A model generated the notes under the pieces. The model was not told where the DNA came from. It worked only from the letters and a program-made list of their open reading frames with translations, and made no database searches. Positions 1 to 6,340 of a stretch of DNA of 9,739 bases are shown piece after piece (position 1 is the first letter of the stretch; every line of letters starts with the position of its first letter). Source of the DNA: Magnetospirillum sp. (lineage in GTDB: Bacteria; Pseudomonadota; Alphaproteobacteria; Rhodospirillales; Magnetospirillaceae). A program made the position numbers and the translations under genes. The stretch covers positions 77,265 through 87,003 of the forward strand of contig JACPDP010000029.1 of assembly GCA_016183945.1 (NCBI GenBank), written 5' to 3'.

Positions 1-656
1 TGCCCGAGACCGGCATCGGCTTCTTCCCCGACGTCGGCGCCACCCATTTCCTCACCCGTTGTCCGGGCCGGGTCGGGCTGTATCTCGGACTGACCGGCGC
101 CCGCATCGGTCCCGCCGACGCCCTGTGGGCCGGCATCGCCACTCATTTCGTGCCGGTGGCGGGGCTTGACGCCCTGCGTGCCGGGCTGGTCGAGGCGGCC
201 GGTTCGGCGGATGTGGCGGGCGCGGTGGCCGAGGTGCTGGGCGCCGCTCACCGCGACCCCGGCCCCGGTCTGCTGGTCGAACACCATGCCGCCATCGACG
301 CCTGTTTCGGCGCCGGCCGCCGCGTCGCCGACATCCGAACGGCGCTGTCCGCCCACCGCTGGGGCGCCAAGGTGGCGGAGGAACTGACGGCCAAGGCGCC
401 GTTCGCCCTGGCGGTGACCCACCGGCAGCTCACCGGCGGCCAGGGCATGGCGTTCGACGAGGCCATCCGCCGCGAATTCCGCTTGGCCTGCCGGTTCATC
501 ATCGGCCATGACTTCTTCGAGGGCATCCGCGCCCAGGTGGTGGACAAGGACCGCTCGCCGCGCTGGAGCCCGGAAACCCTGGCCGAGGTCGACGCCCTGG
601 CGGTCGATGCCTGCTTCGCGCCGCTGCCGCCGGGCGAAGAGTTGACGTTCGCATAG
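1..656 (+). CDS. 3-hydroxyisobutyryl-CoA hydrolase-like protein (crotonase fold), C-terminal part
   Basis: The frame is open from the left edge (first full codon at base 3) to TAG at 654-656, giving 217 residues; the start lies outside the window. It begins with PETGIGFFPDVGA, the active-site segment of the HIBYL-CoA hydrolase branch of the enoyl-CoA hydratase/isomerase superfamily. The Glu of PETG and the Asp of FFPD are eight residues apart, matching the spacing of the catalytic Glu/Asp pair known for human HIBCH. Further family marks are LYLGLTGARI, and near the end the FFEGIRAQVVDKDRSPRW segment typical of this branch rather than of true hydratases. The family enzyme hydrolyses 3-hydroxyisobutyryl-CoA in valine breakdown. 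Full-length members are about 350 residues, so roughly the first 130 are missing. A more general enoyl-CoA hydratase annotation is possible but fits the C terminus less well. Confidence 0.88.
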   Translation, partial: PETGIGFFPDVGATHFLTRCPGRVGLYLGLTGARIGPADALWAGIATHFVPVAGLDALRAGLVEAAGSADVAGAVAEVLGAAHRDPGPGLLVEHHAAIDACFGAGRRVADIRTALSAHRWGAKVAEELTAKAPFALAVTHRQLTGGQGMAFDEAIRREFRLACRFIIGHDFFEGIRAQVVDKDRSPRWSPETLAEVDALAVDACFAPLPPGEELTFA

Positions 657-752
657 TTACCCTTTGCCATTCGTCAAGCCCGGCAAGGACGAGAAAAGGG
701 AATGTGGCTCTTCGGACTGAAAGCGATTTAACATTCCGCCCCCGACACTCCT

Positions 753-956
753 ATGGAACGCTTCATGCCCCCTGGTCGCCAAGTGCTGTTCGAGTTCACC
801 CGCATCGGCAACACCGTCAAGGTGACGGCGCTGGATTCGATCAGTCTGGTGGAGGTCTCGGTGATCGGGCCGGCGACGGCCAGTCAGGCGCAGATGAAGA
901 CGGCTGCGCTCCGCAAGCTCGACTACATGCTGGCCAAGAAGCAGGGTGGGGGGTGA
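753..956 (+). CDS. small conserved-looking protein of unknown function (67 aa)
   Basis: This frame encodes 67 residues from ATG 753, or 63 residues from the second ATG at 765; there is no clear ribosome binding site for either. The protein has a compact beta-rich look (VLFEFTRIGNTVKVTALDSISLVEVSVIG in two pieces), then a polar helix ending ALRKLDYMLAKKQ and a glycine tail. Codon use is GC-rich at third positions, like the neighbours. From memory it resembles short alphaproteobacterial proteins grouped as a domain of unknown function (possibly DUF6898); I could not check this. It stands alone, 96 bases after the hydrolase gene and convergent with mucR. It has no signal peptide, membrane segment or catalytic motif that I can see. 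I do not know its function. Confidence 0.7.
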   Translation: MERFMPPGRQVLFEFTRIGNTVKVTALDSISLVEVSVIGPATASQAQMKTAALRKLDYMLAKKQGGG

Positions 957-990
957 CGTGGCTCTATGGCAGCCCCCACCTTGATTTCTT
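945..990 (+). terminator. candidate intrinsic terminator of the 753-956 gene
   Basis: GGTGGGGG at 945-952 pairs perfectly with CCCCCACC at 973-980 (8 base pairs, 20-base loop), followed by the T-rich stretch TTGATTTCTT at 981-990. The left arm overlaps the last codons of the small gene. The long loop lowers confidence. Confidence 0.42.
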
Positions 991-1000
991 GAGCCGCGGC

Positions 1001-1036
1001 AACACGAAACACCCGACGGGGGGAAGCCCCGTCGGG
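1001..1036 (-). terminator. intrinsic terminator of mucR
   Basis: CCCGACGGGG at 1012-1021 and CCCCGTCGGG at 1027-1036 form a perfect 10-base-pair stem with a 5-base loop. Read on the minus strand, the stem lies 18 bases past the mucR stop codon and is followed by TGTTTCGTGTT, a T-rich tail. On the plus strand no T run follows, so it points to mucR. Confidence 0.65.
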
Positions 1037-1054
1037 ATGCTCAAGGCGGATGGA

Positions 1055-1507
1055 TTAGCGACGGCCCTTGCGGGTGGTCTTCTCTTCCTCGCCGGGCTTG
1101 CGGCCGAGCCCGATCTTCTTGGCGAAATCGGAGCGCTGGGCCGCATAATTGGGCGCCACCATGGGATAGTCCGGCGGCAGACCCCACTTCGCCCGGTATT
1201 CGTCCGGCGTCATGTTGTAGGTGGTGCGCAGATGCCGCTTGAGCATCTTCAGCTTCTTGCCATCTTCCAGGCAGACGATGTAATCGGGCGTCACCGACTT
1301 CTTCACCGCCACGGCGGGCTTGGGTACCTCGGACTTGGCTTCCGGGACACCCAATTCCAGCGACGACAACGAAGCATAGACGGTATGGATGACTTCGGGG
1401 ATTTGGCCGGCGGGAAGCGGGTTCTTGCTGACATAGGCCGCGACAACGTCTACCGCCATGCGCAGAAGTTCGTCACGGTTGGCTTTTTCGGAGCTGATCT
1501 CGTTCAT
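1055..1507 (-). CDS. mucR: MucR/Ros-family transcriptional regulator
   Basis: This 150-residue protein matches the MucR/Ros family of alphaproteobacterial DNA-binding regulators. The N-terminal part (NRDELLRMAVDVVAAYVS...IPEVI, residues 10-40) is the oligomerisation-type region. Residues 72-137 hold the single prokaryotic zinc-finger-like domain: TPDYIVCLEDGKKLKMLKRH, then TPDEYRAKWGLP and DYPMVAPNYA. I chose the ATG at 1507 because a GGA sits 7 bases upstream and because the zinc-ligand positions then fall on the Ros numbering. ATGs at 1522 and 1555 are possible. Against the four Ros ligands (Cys79, Cys82, His92, His97) this protein has Cys79, Asp82, His92 and Tyr97, with Thr96 just before, so the last His is absent. 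MucR proteins act as global repressors and nucleoid-like proteins at AT-rich DNA, often on their own promoter. The gene is transcribed away from rpiB. Confidence 0.93.
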   Translation of the reverse strand: MNEISSEKANRDELLRMAVDVVAAYVSKNPLPAGQIPEVIHTVYASLSSLELGVPEAKSEVPKPAVAVKKSVTPDYIVCLEDGKKLKMLKRHLRTTYNMTPDEYRAKWGLPPDYPMVAPNYAAQRSDFAKKIGLGRKPGEEEKTTRKGRR

Positions 1508-1544
1508 CGGGGTATCCGGCATAGTTTGGAGCCACGCTGGTGCA

Positions 1545-1574
1545 ATTGAGCGCACGCTTCGACTTCAGTGTCAA
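1545..1574 (-). promoter_or_regulatory. weak candidate mucR promoter
   Basis: On the minus strand a perfect TTGACA (-35) lies at 1574-1569. An 18-base spacer leads to CTCAAT at 1550-1545, which matches only half of TATAAT. It would give a leader of about 30-40 bases before ATG 1507. The surrounding 1556-1645 is clearly AT-richer than the rest of the window, as expected for a MucR-bound, autoregulated promoter; that last point is inference. The remainder of the gap, 1646-1843, holds only the rpiB promoter candidate. Confidence 0.27.
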
Positions 1575-1776
1575 TTCGAAACTGGTGTCTCTCAATAATG
1601 AGTTCTTATCAAATGTGCCGATTTCAATAAATCTCCCTCGGATGGGAGGTGCAATACCCCAATAGTCTGTGTTCACCCACGGATATTCTCAAGCACCCGC
1701 ATCCATCGTCGCGACCGCAGCTTTCAGTGCCACCGCATGTTGCCCCGGTCATGTCGCCCCTTGGGTTGGTGGCGCA

Positions 1777-1806
1777 TTGGCAAACTGATCCGATATATGG
1801 TATCTA
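1777..1806 (+). promoter_or_regulatory. candidate sigma-70-like promoter of rpiB
   Basis: TTGGCA at 1777-1782 (5 of 6 to TTGACA), an 18-base spacer, then TATCTA at 1801-1806 (4 of 6). The ATG of rpiB follows at 1844, so the leader would be about 30 bases. This would be the head promoter for the rpiB-glyA run and possibly for the riboflavin genes. Nearby overlapping TATATG and TATGGT offer alternative -10 boxes. Confidence 0.33.
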
Positions 1807-1843
1807 CCGCCATCAAAGCCAAATCACCGGGAAGCCTGGTCGC

Positions 1844-2296
1844 ATGAGTTCGCAGATCATTGCCCTGGCCGCCGATCACGGTGGCGTAGAAATGAAGGCC
1901 TTGATCCGGCAGGAGCTGGAAGGCCGCGGGTATGAGGTCCTCGACCTGGGGACGGATGGTCCGACTTCGGTGGACTATCCCGATTTCGCCGATGCCTTGG
2001 CGGCGGCGCTGAAGGACGGGCGCGCCAGTCGCGGCATTCTGATGTGCGGCACCGGCATCGGCATTTCCATTGCCGCCAACCGCCACCGCCACATCCGCGC
2101 CGCCCTGGTGCACAGCGTCACCGAGGCCCGGCTGTGCCGCGAGCACAACGACGCCAACGTGCTGGTGCTGGGCGGGCGCACCCTTGGACCCGAAGTGGCC
2201 AGGGATTGCGTCAAGGTCTTCCTCGACACCCCTTTCGAGGGCGGTGGCCGGCACGAGCGGCGCATCGCCAAGCTGGCCAAGCCCGGCGAATCCTGA
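1844..2296 (+). CDS. rpiB: ribose 5-phosphate isomerase B
   Basis: The product is 150 residues, the usual length for RpiB/LacAB-type isomerases, and interconverts ribose 5-phosphate and ribulose 5-phosphate in the cytosol. Visible active-site residues are Asp11-His12 in ALAADHGG (phosphate and ring opening), Cys68 in LMCGTGIGISIAANR (the general base) and His101 in REHNDANVL. The C-terminal EGGGRHERRIAKL segment is also typical. The frame is open upstream to 1649, but those extra residues do not look like the family, and MSSQIIALAADHGG is a normal N terminus; CGGGAAG about 12 bases before ATG 1844 may be the ribosome binding site. The gene is 50 bases upstream of glyA. The link to the riboflavin genes downstream is biochemical: ribulose 5-phosphate is the substrate of RibB. 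This pairing with glyA is common in alphaproteobacteria. Confidence 0.95.
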   Translation: MSSQIIALAADHGGVEMKALIRQELEGRGYEVLDLGTDGPTSVDYPDFADALAAALKDGRASRGILMCGTGIGISIAANRHRHIRAALVHSVTEARLCREHNDANVLVLGGRTLGPEVARDCVKVFLDTPFEGGGRHERRIAKLAKPGES

Positions 2297-2346
2297 GCTA
2301 CCTCCATTAGTCTGAATCATCAGCCCGAATCGTCAGAAGGTCCCCG

Positions 2347-3624
2347 ATGTCCGACACCACCGCCTTTTTCCGCACTCCGCTGGCCGAGCGGGATCCCCAA
2401 CTGGCCGCCGCCCTCGCCAACGAACTGAAGCGCCAGCAAGACCAGATCGAGCTGATCGCCTCGGAGAACATCGTCTCCCGCGCGGTGCTCGAGGCGCAGG
2501 GCTCGGTGATGACCAACAAGTATGCCGAGGGCTATCCCGGCAAGCGCTACTATGGCGGCTGCGAGTTCGTCGACGTGGCCGAAAATCTGGCCATCCAGCG
2601 CGCCTGCAAGCTGTTCGACTGCACCTACGCCAACGTCCAGCCCTCGTCGGGCTCGCAGGCCAACCAGGGCGTCTACATGGCGCTGCTGCAGCCGGGCGAC
2701 ACCATCATGGGCATGTCCCTGGCGGCCGGCGGCCACCTCACCCATGGCGCCGCGCCCAACCAGTCGGGCAAGTGGTTCAAGGCGGTGCAGTACGGGGTGC
2801 GCCAGCAGGACGCCCTGGTGGACTTCGACGAGGTCGAGGAACTGGCGCGGGCCAACAAGCCCAAGCTGATCATCGCCGGCGGCTCGGCCTATCCGCGAGT
2901 CATCGACTTCGCCCGCTTCCGTAAGATCGCCGACGAGGTGGGAGCGCTGTTCATGGTGGACATGGCGCATTTCGCCGGCCTGGTGGCGGGGGGCGTCTAT
3001 CCCAACCCGCTGCCGCACGCCCATGTGGTCACCACCACCACCCACAAGACCCTGCGCGGCCCGCGCGGCGGCATGATCCTGTCCAACGACGCCGACATCG
3101 GCAAGAAGATCAACTCGGCCATCTTCCCGGGCATCCAGGGCGGCCCGCTGATGCATGTGGTCGCCGCCAAGGCGGTGGCGTTCGGCGAGGCGCTGCAGCC
3201 CGACTTCAAGCTTTATGCCAAGCAGGTGGTGGACAATGCCCGCGCCCTGGCCGACACCCTGGTGCGCCGCGGCGTCGACATCGTCTCCAAGGGCACCGAC
3301 AGCCATCTGATGCTGGTGGACCTGCGGCCCAAGAAGCTGACCGGCAAGGCTGTCGAGGCCAGCCTCGAACACGCCGGGATGACCTGCAACAAGAACGGCA
3401 TCCCGTTCGACCCCGAGAAGCCCACCATCACCTCGGGCGTGCGCCTGGGCACCCCGGCGGCGACGACGCGGGGGTTCGGTGTCGAGGAGTTCAGGAAGGT
3501 GGGCGAGCTGATCGGCGACGTGCTCGACGGTCTCGCCGCCAACCCCGGGGATAATTCCGCCGCCGAAGGCGCCGCCCGCGCCCAGGTCGCCGAGCTTTGC
3601 CGGCGTTTTCCCATCTACCAGTAG
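2347..3624 (+). CDS. glyA: serine hydroxymethyltransferase
   Basis: A full-length 425-residue fold-type I PLP enzyme that converts serine and tetrahydrofolate to glycine and 5,10-methylenetetrahydrofolate in the cytosol. Signature pieces are in order: [12 protein letters not shown] (residues 33-44), [15 protein letters not shown] (57-71), VDMAHFAGL (204-212, with Asp205 and His208 at the PLP) and [13 protein letters not shown] (230-242), where Lys234 forms the Schiff base. The C terminus keeps [23 protein letters not shown] at 2335-2340 is well placed before ATG 2347. Nothing appears missing. It follows rpiB by 50 bases and precedes nrdR by 59 bases; glyA-nrdR-ribD is a familiar alphaproteobacterial order. 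No glycine riboswitch or other structured leader is evident in the short gap before it. Confidence 0.98.
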   Translation: MSDTTAFFRTPLAERDPQLAAALANELKRQQDQIELIASENIVSRAVLEAQGSVMTNKYAEGYPGKRYYGGCEFVDVAENLAIQRACKLFDCTYANVQPSSGSQANQGVYMALLQPGDTIMGMSLAAGGHLTHGAAPNQSGKWFKAVQYGVRQQDALVDFDEVEELARANKPKLIIAGGSAYPRVIDFARFRKIADEVGALFMVDMAHFAGLVAGGVYPNPLPHAHVVTTTTHKTLRGPRGGMILSNDADIGKKINSAIFPGIQGGPLMHVVAAKAVAFGEALQPDFKLYAKQVVDNARALADTLVRRGVDIVSKGTDSHLMLVDLRPKKLTGKAVEASLEHAGMTCNKNGIPFDPEKPTITSGVRLGTPAATTRGFGVEEFRKVGELIGDVLDGLAANPGDNSAAEGAARAQVAELCRRFPIYQ

Positions 3625-3661
3625 GTTCTAGAACAGGAAGCGGCGGCCGGGGGGCCGCCGC
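3625..3661 (+). other. palindrome plus GC hairpin in the glyA-nrdR gap
   Basis: Directly after the glyA stop codon is the perfect 10-base palindrome GTTCTAGAAC (3625-3634). It is followed by a perfect 9-base-pair hairpin, GCGGCGGCC (3640-3648) with GGCCGCCGC (3653-3661) and a GGGG loop. No T run follows, so it is not a standard intrinsic terminator. It could slow polymerase, stabilise the glyA 3' end or hold an operator; none of these is shown. Confidence 0.5.
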
Positions 3662-3683
3662 CCGACCCCGGGGGGAAATCACC

Positions 3684-4157
3684 ATGCGCTGTCCGTTCTG
3701 CGGCCATGACGACACTCAGGTGAAGGACTCGCGTCCCACCGAGGACAATTCGGCCATTCGCCGGCGGCGGTCCTGCCCGGCCTGCGGGTCGCGCTTCACC
3801 ACCTTCGAGCGGGTGCAGATCCGCGATCTGGTGGTGATCAAGAAGGACGGCACCCGGGTGCCCTTCGACCGCGAGAAGCTGCTGCGGAGCCTGAAGATCG
3901 CACTGAAGAAGCGCCCCACCGACGAGGAACAGATCGAGCGCATCGTCAACGGCATCCACCGCCGTCTGGAAAGCATGGGGGAGAACGAAGTTCCCTCGAA
4001 ATACATCGGCGAGCTGGTGATGGACGTGCTGATCGACCTGGACAAGGTGGCCTACGTCCGCTACGCCTCGGTCTACCGCAATTTCCGCGAAGCCAAGGAC
4101 TTCGAGGACTTCCTGGGGAAGATGGGTGGCCCGAGCCGCGACCACGACCGAGACTGA
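3684..4157 (+). CDS. nrdR: transcriptional repressor NrdR (zinc ribbon plus ATP-cone)
   Basis: This 157-residue protein is NrdR, which represses ribonucleotide reductase genes in response to ATP/dATP. A zinc ribbon is complete at the N terminus: Cys3-Pro-Phe-Cys6 and Cys31-Pro-Ala-Cys34, joined by the conserved [17 protein letters not shown] segment. The ATP-cone runs from about residue 46 ([20 protein letters not shown]) to about 137 ([11 protein letters not shown], then FEDF). The open frame extends upstream to 3597, but MRCPFCG is the invariant family start, and GGGGGA lies about 8 bases before ATG 3684, so 3684 is firm. The 3' end overlaps the ribD start by 32 bases, which suggests translational coupling. 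Its target boxes would be at nrd genes outside this window; I see no convincing NrdR box pair here. Confidence 0.97.
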   Translation: MRCPFCGHDDTQVKDSRPTEDNSAIRRRRSCPACGSRFTTFERVQIRDLVVIKKDGTRVPFDREKLLRSLKIALKKRPTDEEQIERIVNGIHRRLESMGENEVPSKYIGELVMDVLIDLDKVAYVRYASVYRNFREAKDFEDFLGKMGGPSRDHDRD

Positions 4158-5244
4158 TCGTTCCCACATGCAGGCCGCGCTGGCTTTGGCGCGGCGAGGC
4201 CTGGGCAGCGTGTGGCCCAATCCGGCAGTCGGCTGCGTCATCGTCCGGGATGGCCGTGTCGTCGGCCGCGGTTCGACGCAGCCGGGCGGGCGTCCGCATG
4301 CCGAGACCGAGGCGCTGGCCATGGCCGGTCAGGCGGCGCGGGGCGCCACCGTCTACGTCACCCTGGAACCCTGCGCCCATCACGGCAAGACGCCGCCCTG
4401 CGCCGAGGCGCTGGTCACGGCGGGTGTCGCCCGCGTGGTGGTGGCGGCCGGCGATCCCGACCCGCGGGTCTCCGGCAGGGGGCTCGACATCCTGCGGAGC
4501 AAGGGCCTCATGGTGGACACCGGCCTGCTGGAGGCCGAGGCCGCCGAGGTCAATGCCGGCTTCTTCATGCGCATCCGCGACGGCCGGCCGCTGGTGACCC
4601 TGAAGCTGGCCAGCACCCTGGACGGCCGCATCGCTACCCATGCCGGCGAGAGCCGCTGGATCACCGGCGACGCCGCCCGTGCCGCCGGCCATCTGCTGCG
4701 GGCCGAGCACGACGTCATCCTGGTGGGCAGCGGCACCGCGTTGGCCGACAACCCCGAATTGACCTGCCGCCTGCCCGGCCTGGCCGAGCACTCGCCGCTC
4801 CGTGCCGTGGTGGACGGTCGCCTGCGCCTGCCGCTGACCAGCCGCCTGGTGGCCGGCGCCAGCGAGAATCCCACCTGGCTGGTAACCCTCGAAGGCGGCG
4901 ACGCCGCGCGCATCGAGGCCTACCAGGAGGCCGGCGTCGAGGTGCTCGAAGTCCCGGCCGGGCCGGAGGGCACCGTCGATCTCCACGCCACGCTGGAGGC
5001 CTTTGCCGAAAAGGGTGTCACCCGTGTCCTGGCCGAGGGCGGAGCGCATCTGGCGGCGGCGCTGTTGCGGGCCGATCTGGTGGATCGCCTGGTGTGGTTC
5101 CGCGCCCCCAGCGTCATGGGCGGCGACGGCCTGCCGGCGGCGGTGGCCTTCGGCGTCGACCACCTGTCGCAGATCCCGCGCTTCCTGCGCATGGACACCA
5201 GGACGGTGGGCGGCGACATGATGGAAGTGTATAAGAGGATTTGA
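4126..5244 (+). CDS. ribD: bifunctional riboflavin deaminase/reductase RibD
   Basis: The 372-residue product carries both RibD activities: deamination of the pyrimidine from GTP cyclohydrolase II, then NADPH-dependent reduction of its ribosyl group. The N-terminal deaminase domain has the zinc motif His58-Ala-Glu60 and Cys83...Cys92 (HAETEAL, then [12 protein letters not shown]). The reductase domain starts near residue 158 with [13 protein letters not shown] and continues with [26 protein letters not shown] and the late [14 protein letters not shown] chose GTG 4126 because it keeps [17 protein letters not shown], the usual N-terminal helix, and GGGGAAG lies just upstream; ATG 4168 would cut that helix. 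The start is inside nrdR. A strong hairpin separates it from ribE, 76 bases downstream. Confidence 0.96.
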   Translation: MARAATTTETDRSHMQAALALARRGLGSVWPNPAVGCVIVRDGRVVGRGSTQPGGRPHAETEALAMAGQAARGATVYVTLEPCAHHGKTPPCAEALVTAGVARVVVAAGDPDPRVSGRGLDILRSKGLMVDTGLLEAEAAEVNAGFFMRIRDGRPLVTLKLASTLDGRIATHAGESRWITGDAARAAGHLLRAEHDVILVGSGTALADNPELTCRLPGLAEHSPLRAVVDGRLRLPLTSRLVAGASENPTWLVTLEGGDAARIEAYQEAGVEVLEVPAGPEGTVDLHATLEAFAEKGVTRVLAEGGAHLAAALLRADLVDRLVWFRAPSVMGGDGLPAAVAFGVDHLSQIPRFLRMDTRTVGGDMMEVYKRI

Positions 5245-5252
5245 ATGTAGCG

Positions 5253-5299
5253 GGGTCCCCCTTCGAGACGCGCCGTTGGCGCGCCTCGAAGGGGGGCCC
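5253..5299 (+). repeat. strong 22-bp inverted repeat (REP-like hairpin) in the ribD-ribE gap
   Basis: Bases 5253-5274 pair with 5278-5299 around a GTT loop. The core CCCCCTTCGAGACGCGCC (5257-5274) faces GGCGCGCCTCGAAGGGGG (5278-5295), with one A-C mismatch, and the base is extended by a G-U pair and three G-C pairs. The CCTTCGAGACGCG arm resembles, from memory, dispersed palindromic repeats of alphaproteobacteria. No T run follows, so it is not a classic terminator. It fills most of the 76-base gap and ends just before the AAGGA ribosome binding site of ribE (5306-5310). It may protect or process the mRNA, or dampen ribE expression. Confidence 0.75.
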
Positions 5300-5320
5300 G
5301 CTTGAAAGGAATTGCCAGCA

Positions 5321-5914
5321 ATGTTCACCGGCATCGTCACCGATCTGGGCGAGGTGCGGAAGGTTGTCGGCGGCGCGGGCCGCGACACGCGCTTCGAGGT
5401 CGCCAGCCATTACGACTGCGCAGCCATCGCCATCGGCGCGTCCATCGCCCATAACGGCGTCTGCCTGACCGTGGTCGAGACCGGTGCCGGCTGGCATGCC
5501 ATCGAGGCCTCGGCGGAGACCCTGTCCAAGACCACCCTGGGCGGCTGGACGGTGGGGTCGCGCATCAACCTGGAGCGGGCGCTGAAGGTCGGCGACGAAC
5601 TGGGCGGCCATATCGTGTCCGGCCATGTGGACGGCGTCGCCCGGGTGGTGTCGATCCGGCCCGAGAACGAATCGCTGCGCTTCACCTTCGAGGCGCCCGA
5701 AAGCCTGGCGCGCTTCGTCGCGCCCAAAGGGTCGGTGGCGCTCGACGGCGTGTCGCTGACCGTCAACGAGGTTGACGGCCGGCTGTTCGGCATCAACGTC
5801 ATTCACCATACCCAGGCGGTGACGACGTTCGGCATCTACCGCGAAGGCGACCTCGTCAATATGGAAATCGACATGCTCGCACGCTATGTTGCCCGCCTCC
5901 TGCAGAAGGACTGA
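5321..5914 (+). CDS. ribE: riboflavin synthase, alpha chain
   Basis: This 197-residue enzyme dismutates two 6,7-dimethyl-8-ribityllumazine molecules to riboflavin and the pyrimidine that RibH reuses. It begins with MFTGIVTDLGEV, the invariant start of the family, and shows the internal duplication of two lumazine-binding barrels. The first has SIAHNGVCLTVV (residues 41-52, with Cys48) and the second GSVALDGVSLTVNE (137-150). GGHIVSGHVDG (95-105) marks the start of the second half, and NMEIDMLARYVARLL forms the trimerising C-terminal helix. ATG 5321 has AAGGA at 5306-5310; an in-frame TTG at 5312 is not needed. The stop is 3 bases before the GTG of the ribB-like gene, so coupling is likely. 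Confidence 0.97.
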   Translation: MFTGIVTDLGEVRKVVGGAGRDTRFEVASHYDCAAIAIGASIAHNGVCLTVVETGAGWHAIEASAETLSKTTLGGWTVGSRINLERALKVGDELGGHIVSGHVDGVARVVSIRPENESLRFTFEAPESLARFVAPKGSVALDGVSLTVNEVDGRLFGINVIHHTQAVTTFGIYREGDLVNMEIDMLARYVARLLQKD

Positions 5915-5917
5915 GCA

Positions 5918-6325
5918 GTGTCGGAATATCATCAGTATCTTTCGTCCATCGAGGACATCATCGCCGAGGCCCGTCAGGGCCGCATGTTCATCCTGGTGGA
6001 CGACGAGGATCGCGAGAATGAAGGCGACCTGGTCATCCCCGCCGAGATGGCGACGGCCGACGCCGTCAACTTCATTGCCAAGCACGGCCGCGGCCTGATC
6101 TGCCTGACGCTGTCGCCCGAGCGCTGCCAGGAGCTGGGCCTCAAGCCCATGAGCGCCAGCAACGGCACCCGCATGGAGACCGCCTTCACCGTCTCCATCG
6201 AGGCCCGCGAAGGGGTGACCACCGGCATCTCGGCGGCCGACCGGGCGCGCACGGTGGCGGTGGCCATCGACCCGGCCAAGACCCGCCACGACATCGTCAC
6301 CCCCGGCCATGTCTTTCCGCTGTAG
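5918..6325 (+). CDS. N-terminal fragment of 3,4-dihydroxy-2-butanone 4-phosphate synthase
   Basis: From GTG 5918, with AGAAGGA well placed upstream, 135 residues are encoded before the amber codon. They include [20 protein letters not shown] (residues 24-43), the acidic metal and substrate loop of RibB, then the [11 protein letters not shown] segment (100-110) and GHVFPL (130-135) at the very end. The fragment lacks the later His of GHTEA and Glu of the CE motif, both needed for the family active site, so on its own it should be inactive. See the whole-gene entry for the interruption. Confidence 0.72.
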   Translation: MSEYHQYLSSIEDIIAEARQGRMFILVDDEDRENEGDLVIPAEMATADAVNFIAKHGRGLICLTLSPERCQELGLKPMSASNGTRMETAFTVSIEAREGVTTGISAADRARTVAVAIDPAKTRHDIVTPGHVFPL

Positions 6326-6340
6326 GCCCGCAAGGGTGGC

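Noticed and set aside
704..1549. A 281-codon plus-strand frame across the small gene and antisense to mucR.
   Set aside because: It runs through two hairpin terminators and overlaps the well-supported mucR; its sequence shows no family features.
1649..1843. A longer RpiB starting at 1649.
   Set aside because: The 65 extra residues do not resemble the family, and the candidate promoter lies inside that stretch.
5245..5320. An FMN riboswitch before ribE.
   Set aside because: The 76-base gap is too short and is almost fully used by one simple hairpin; the conserved junction blocks of the FMN element are absent.
3946..5388. A 480-codon minus-strand frame opposite nrdR and ribD.
   Set aside because: Same codon-bias shadow; the plus-strand genes here are unmistakable.
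6323..6325. Pyrrolysine or general amber reassignment at the ribB stop.
   Set aside because: TAG ends several neighbouring genes normally, and the family does not need an unusual residue at this position.
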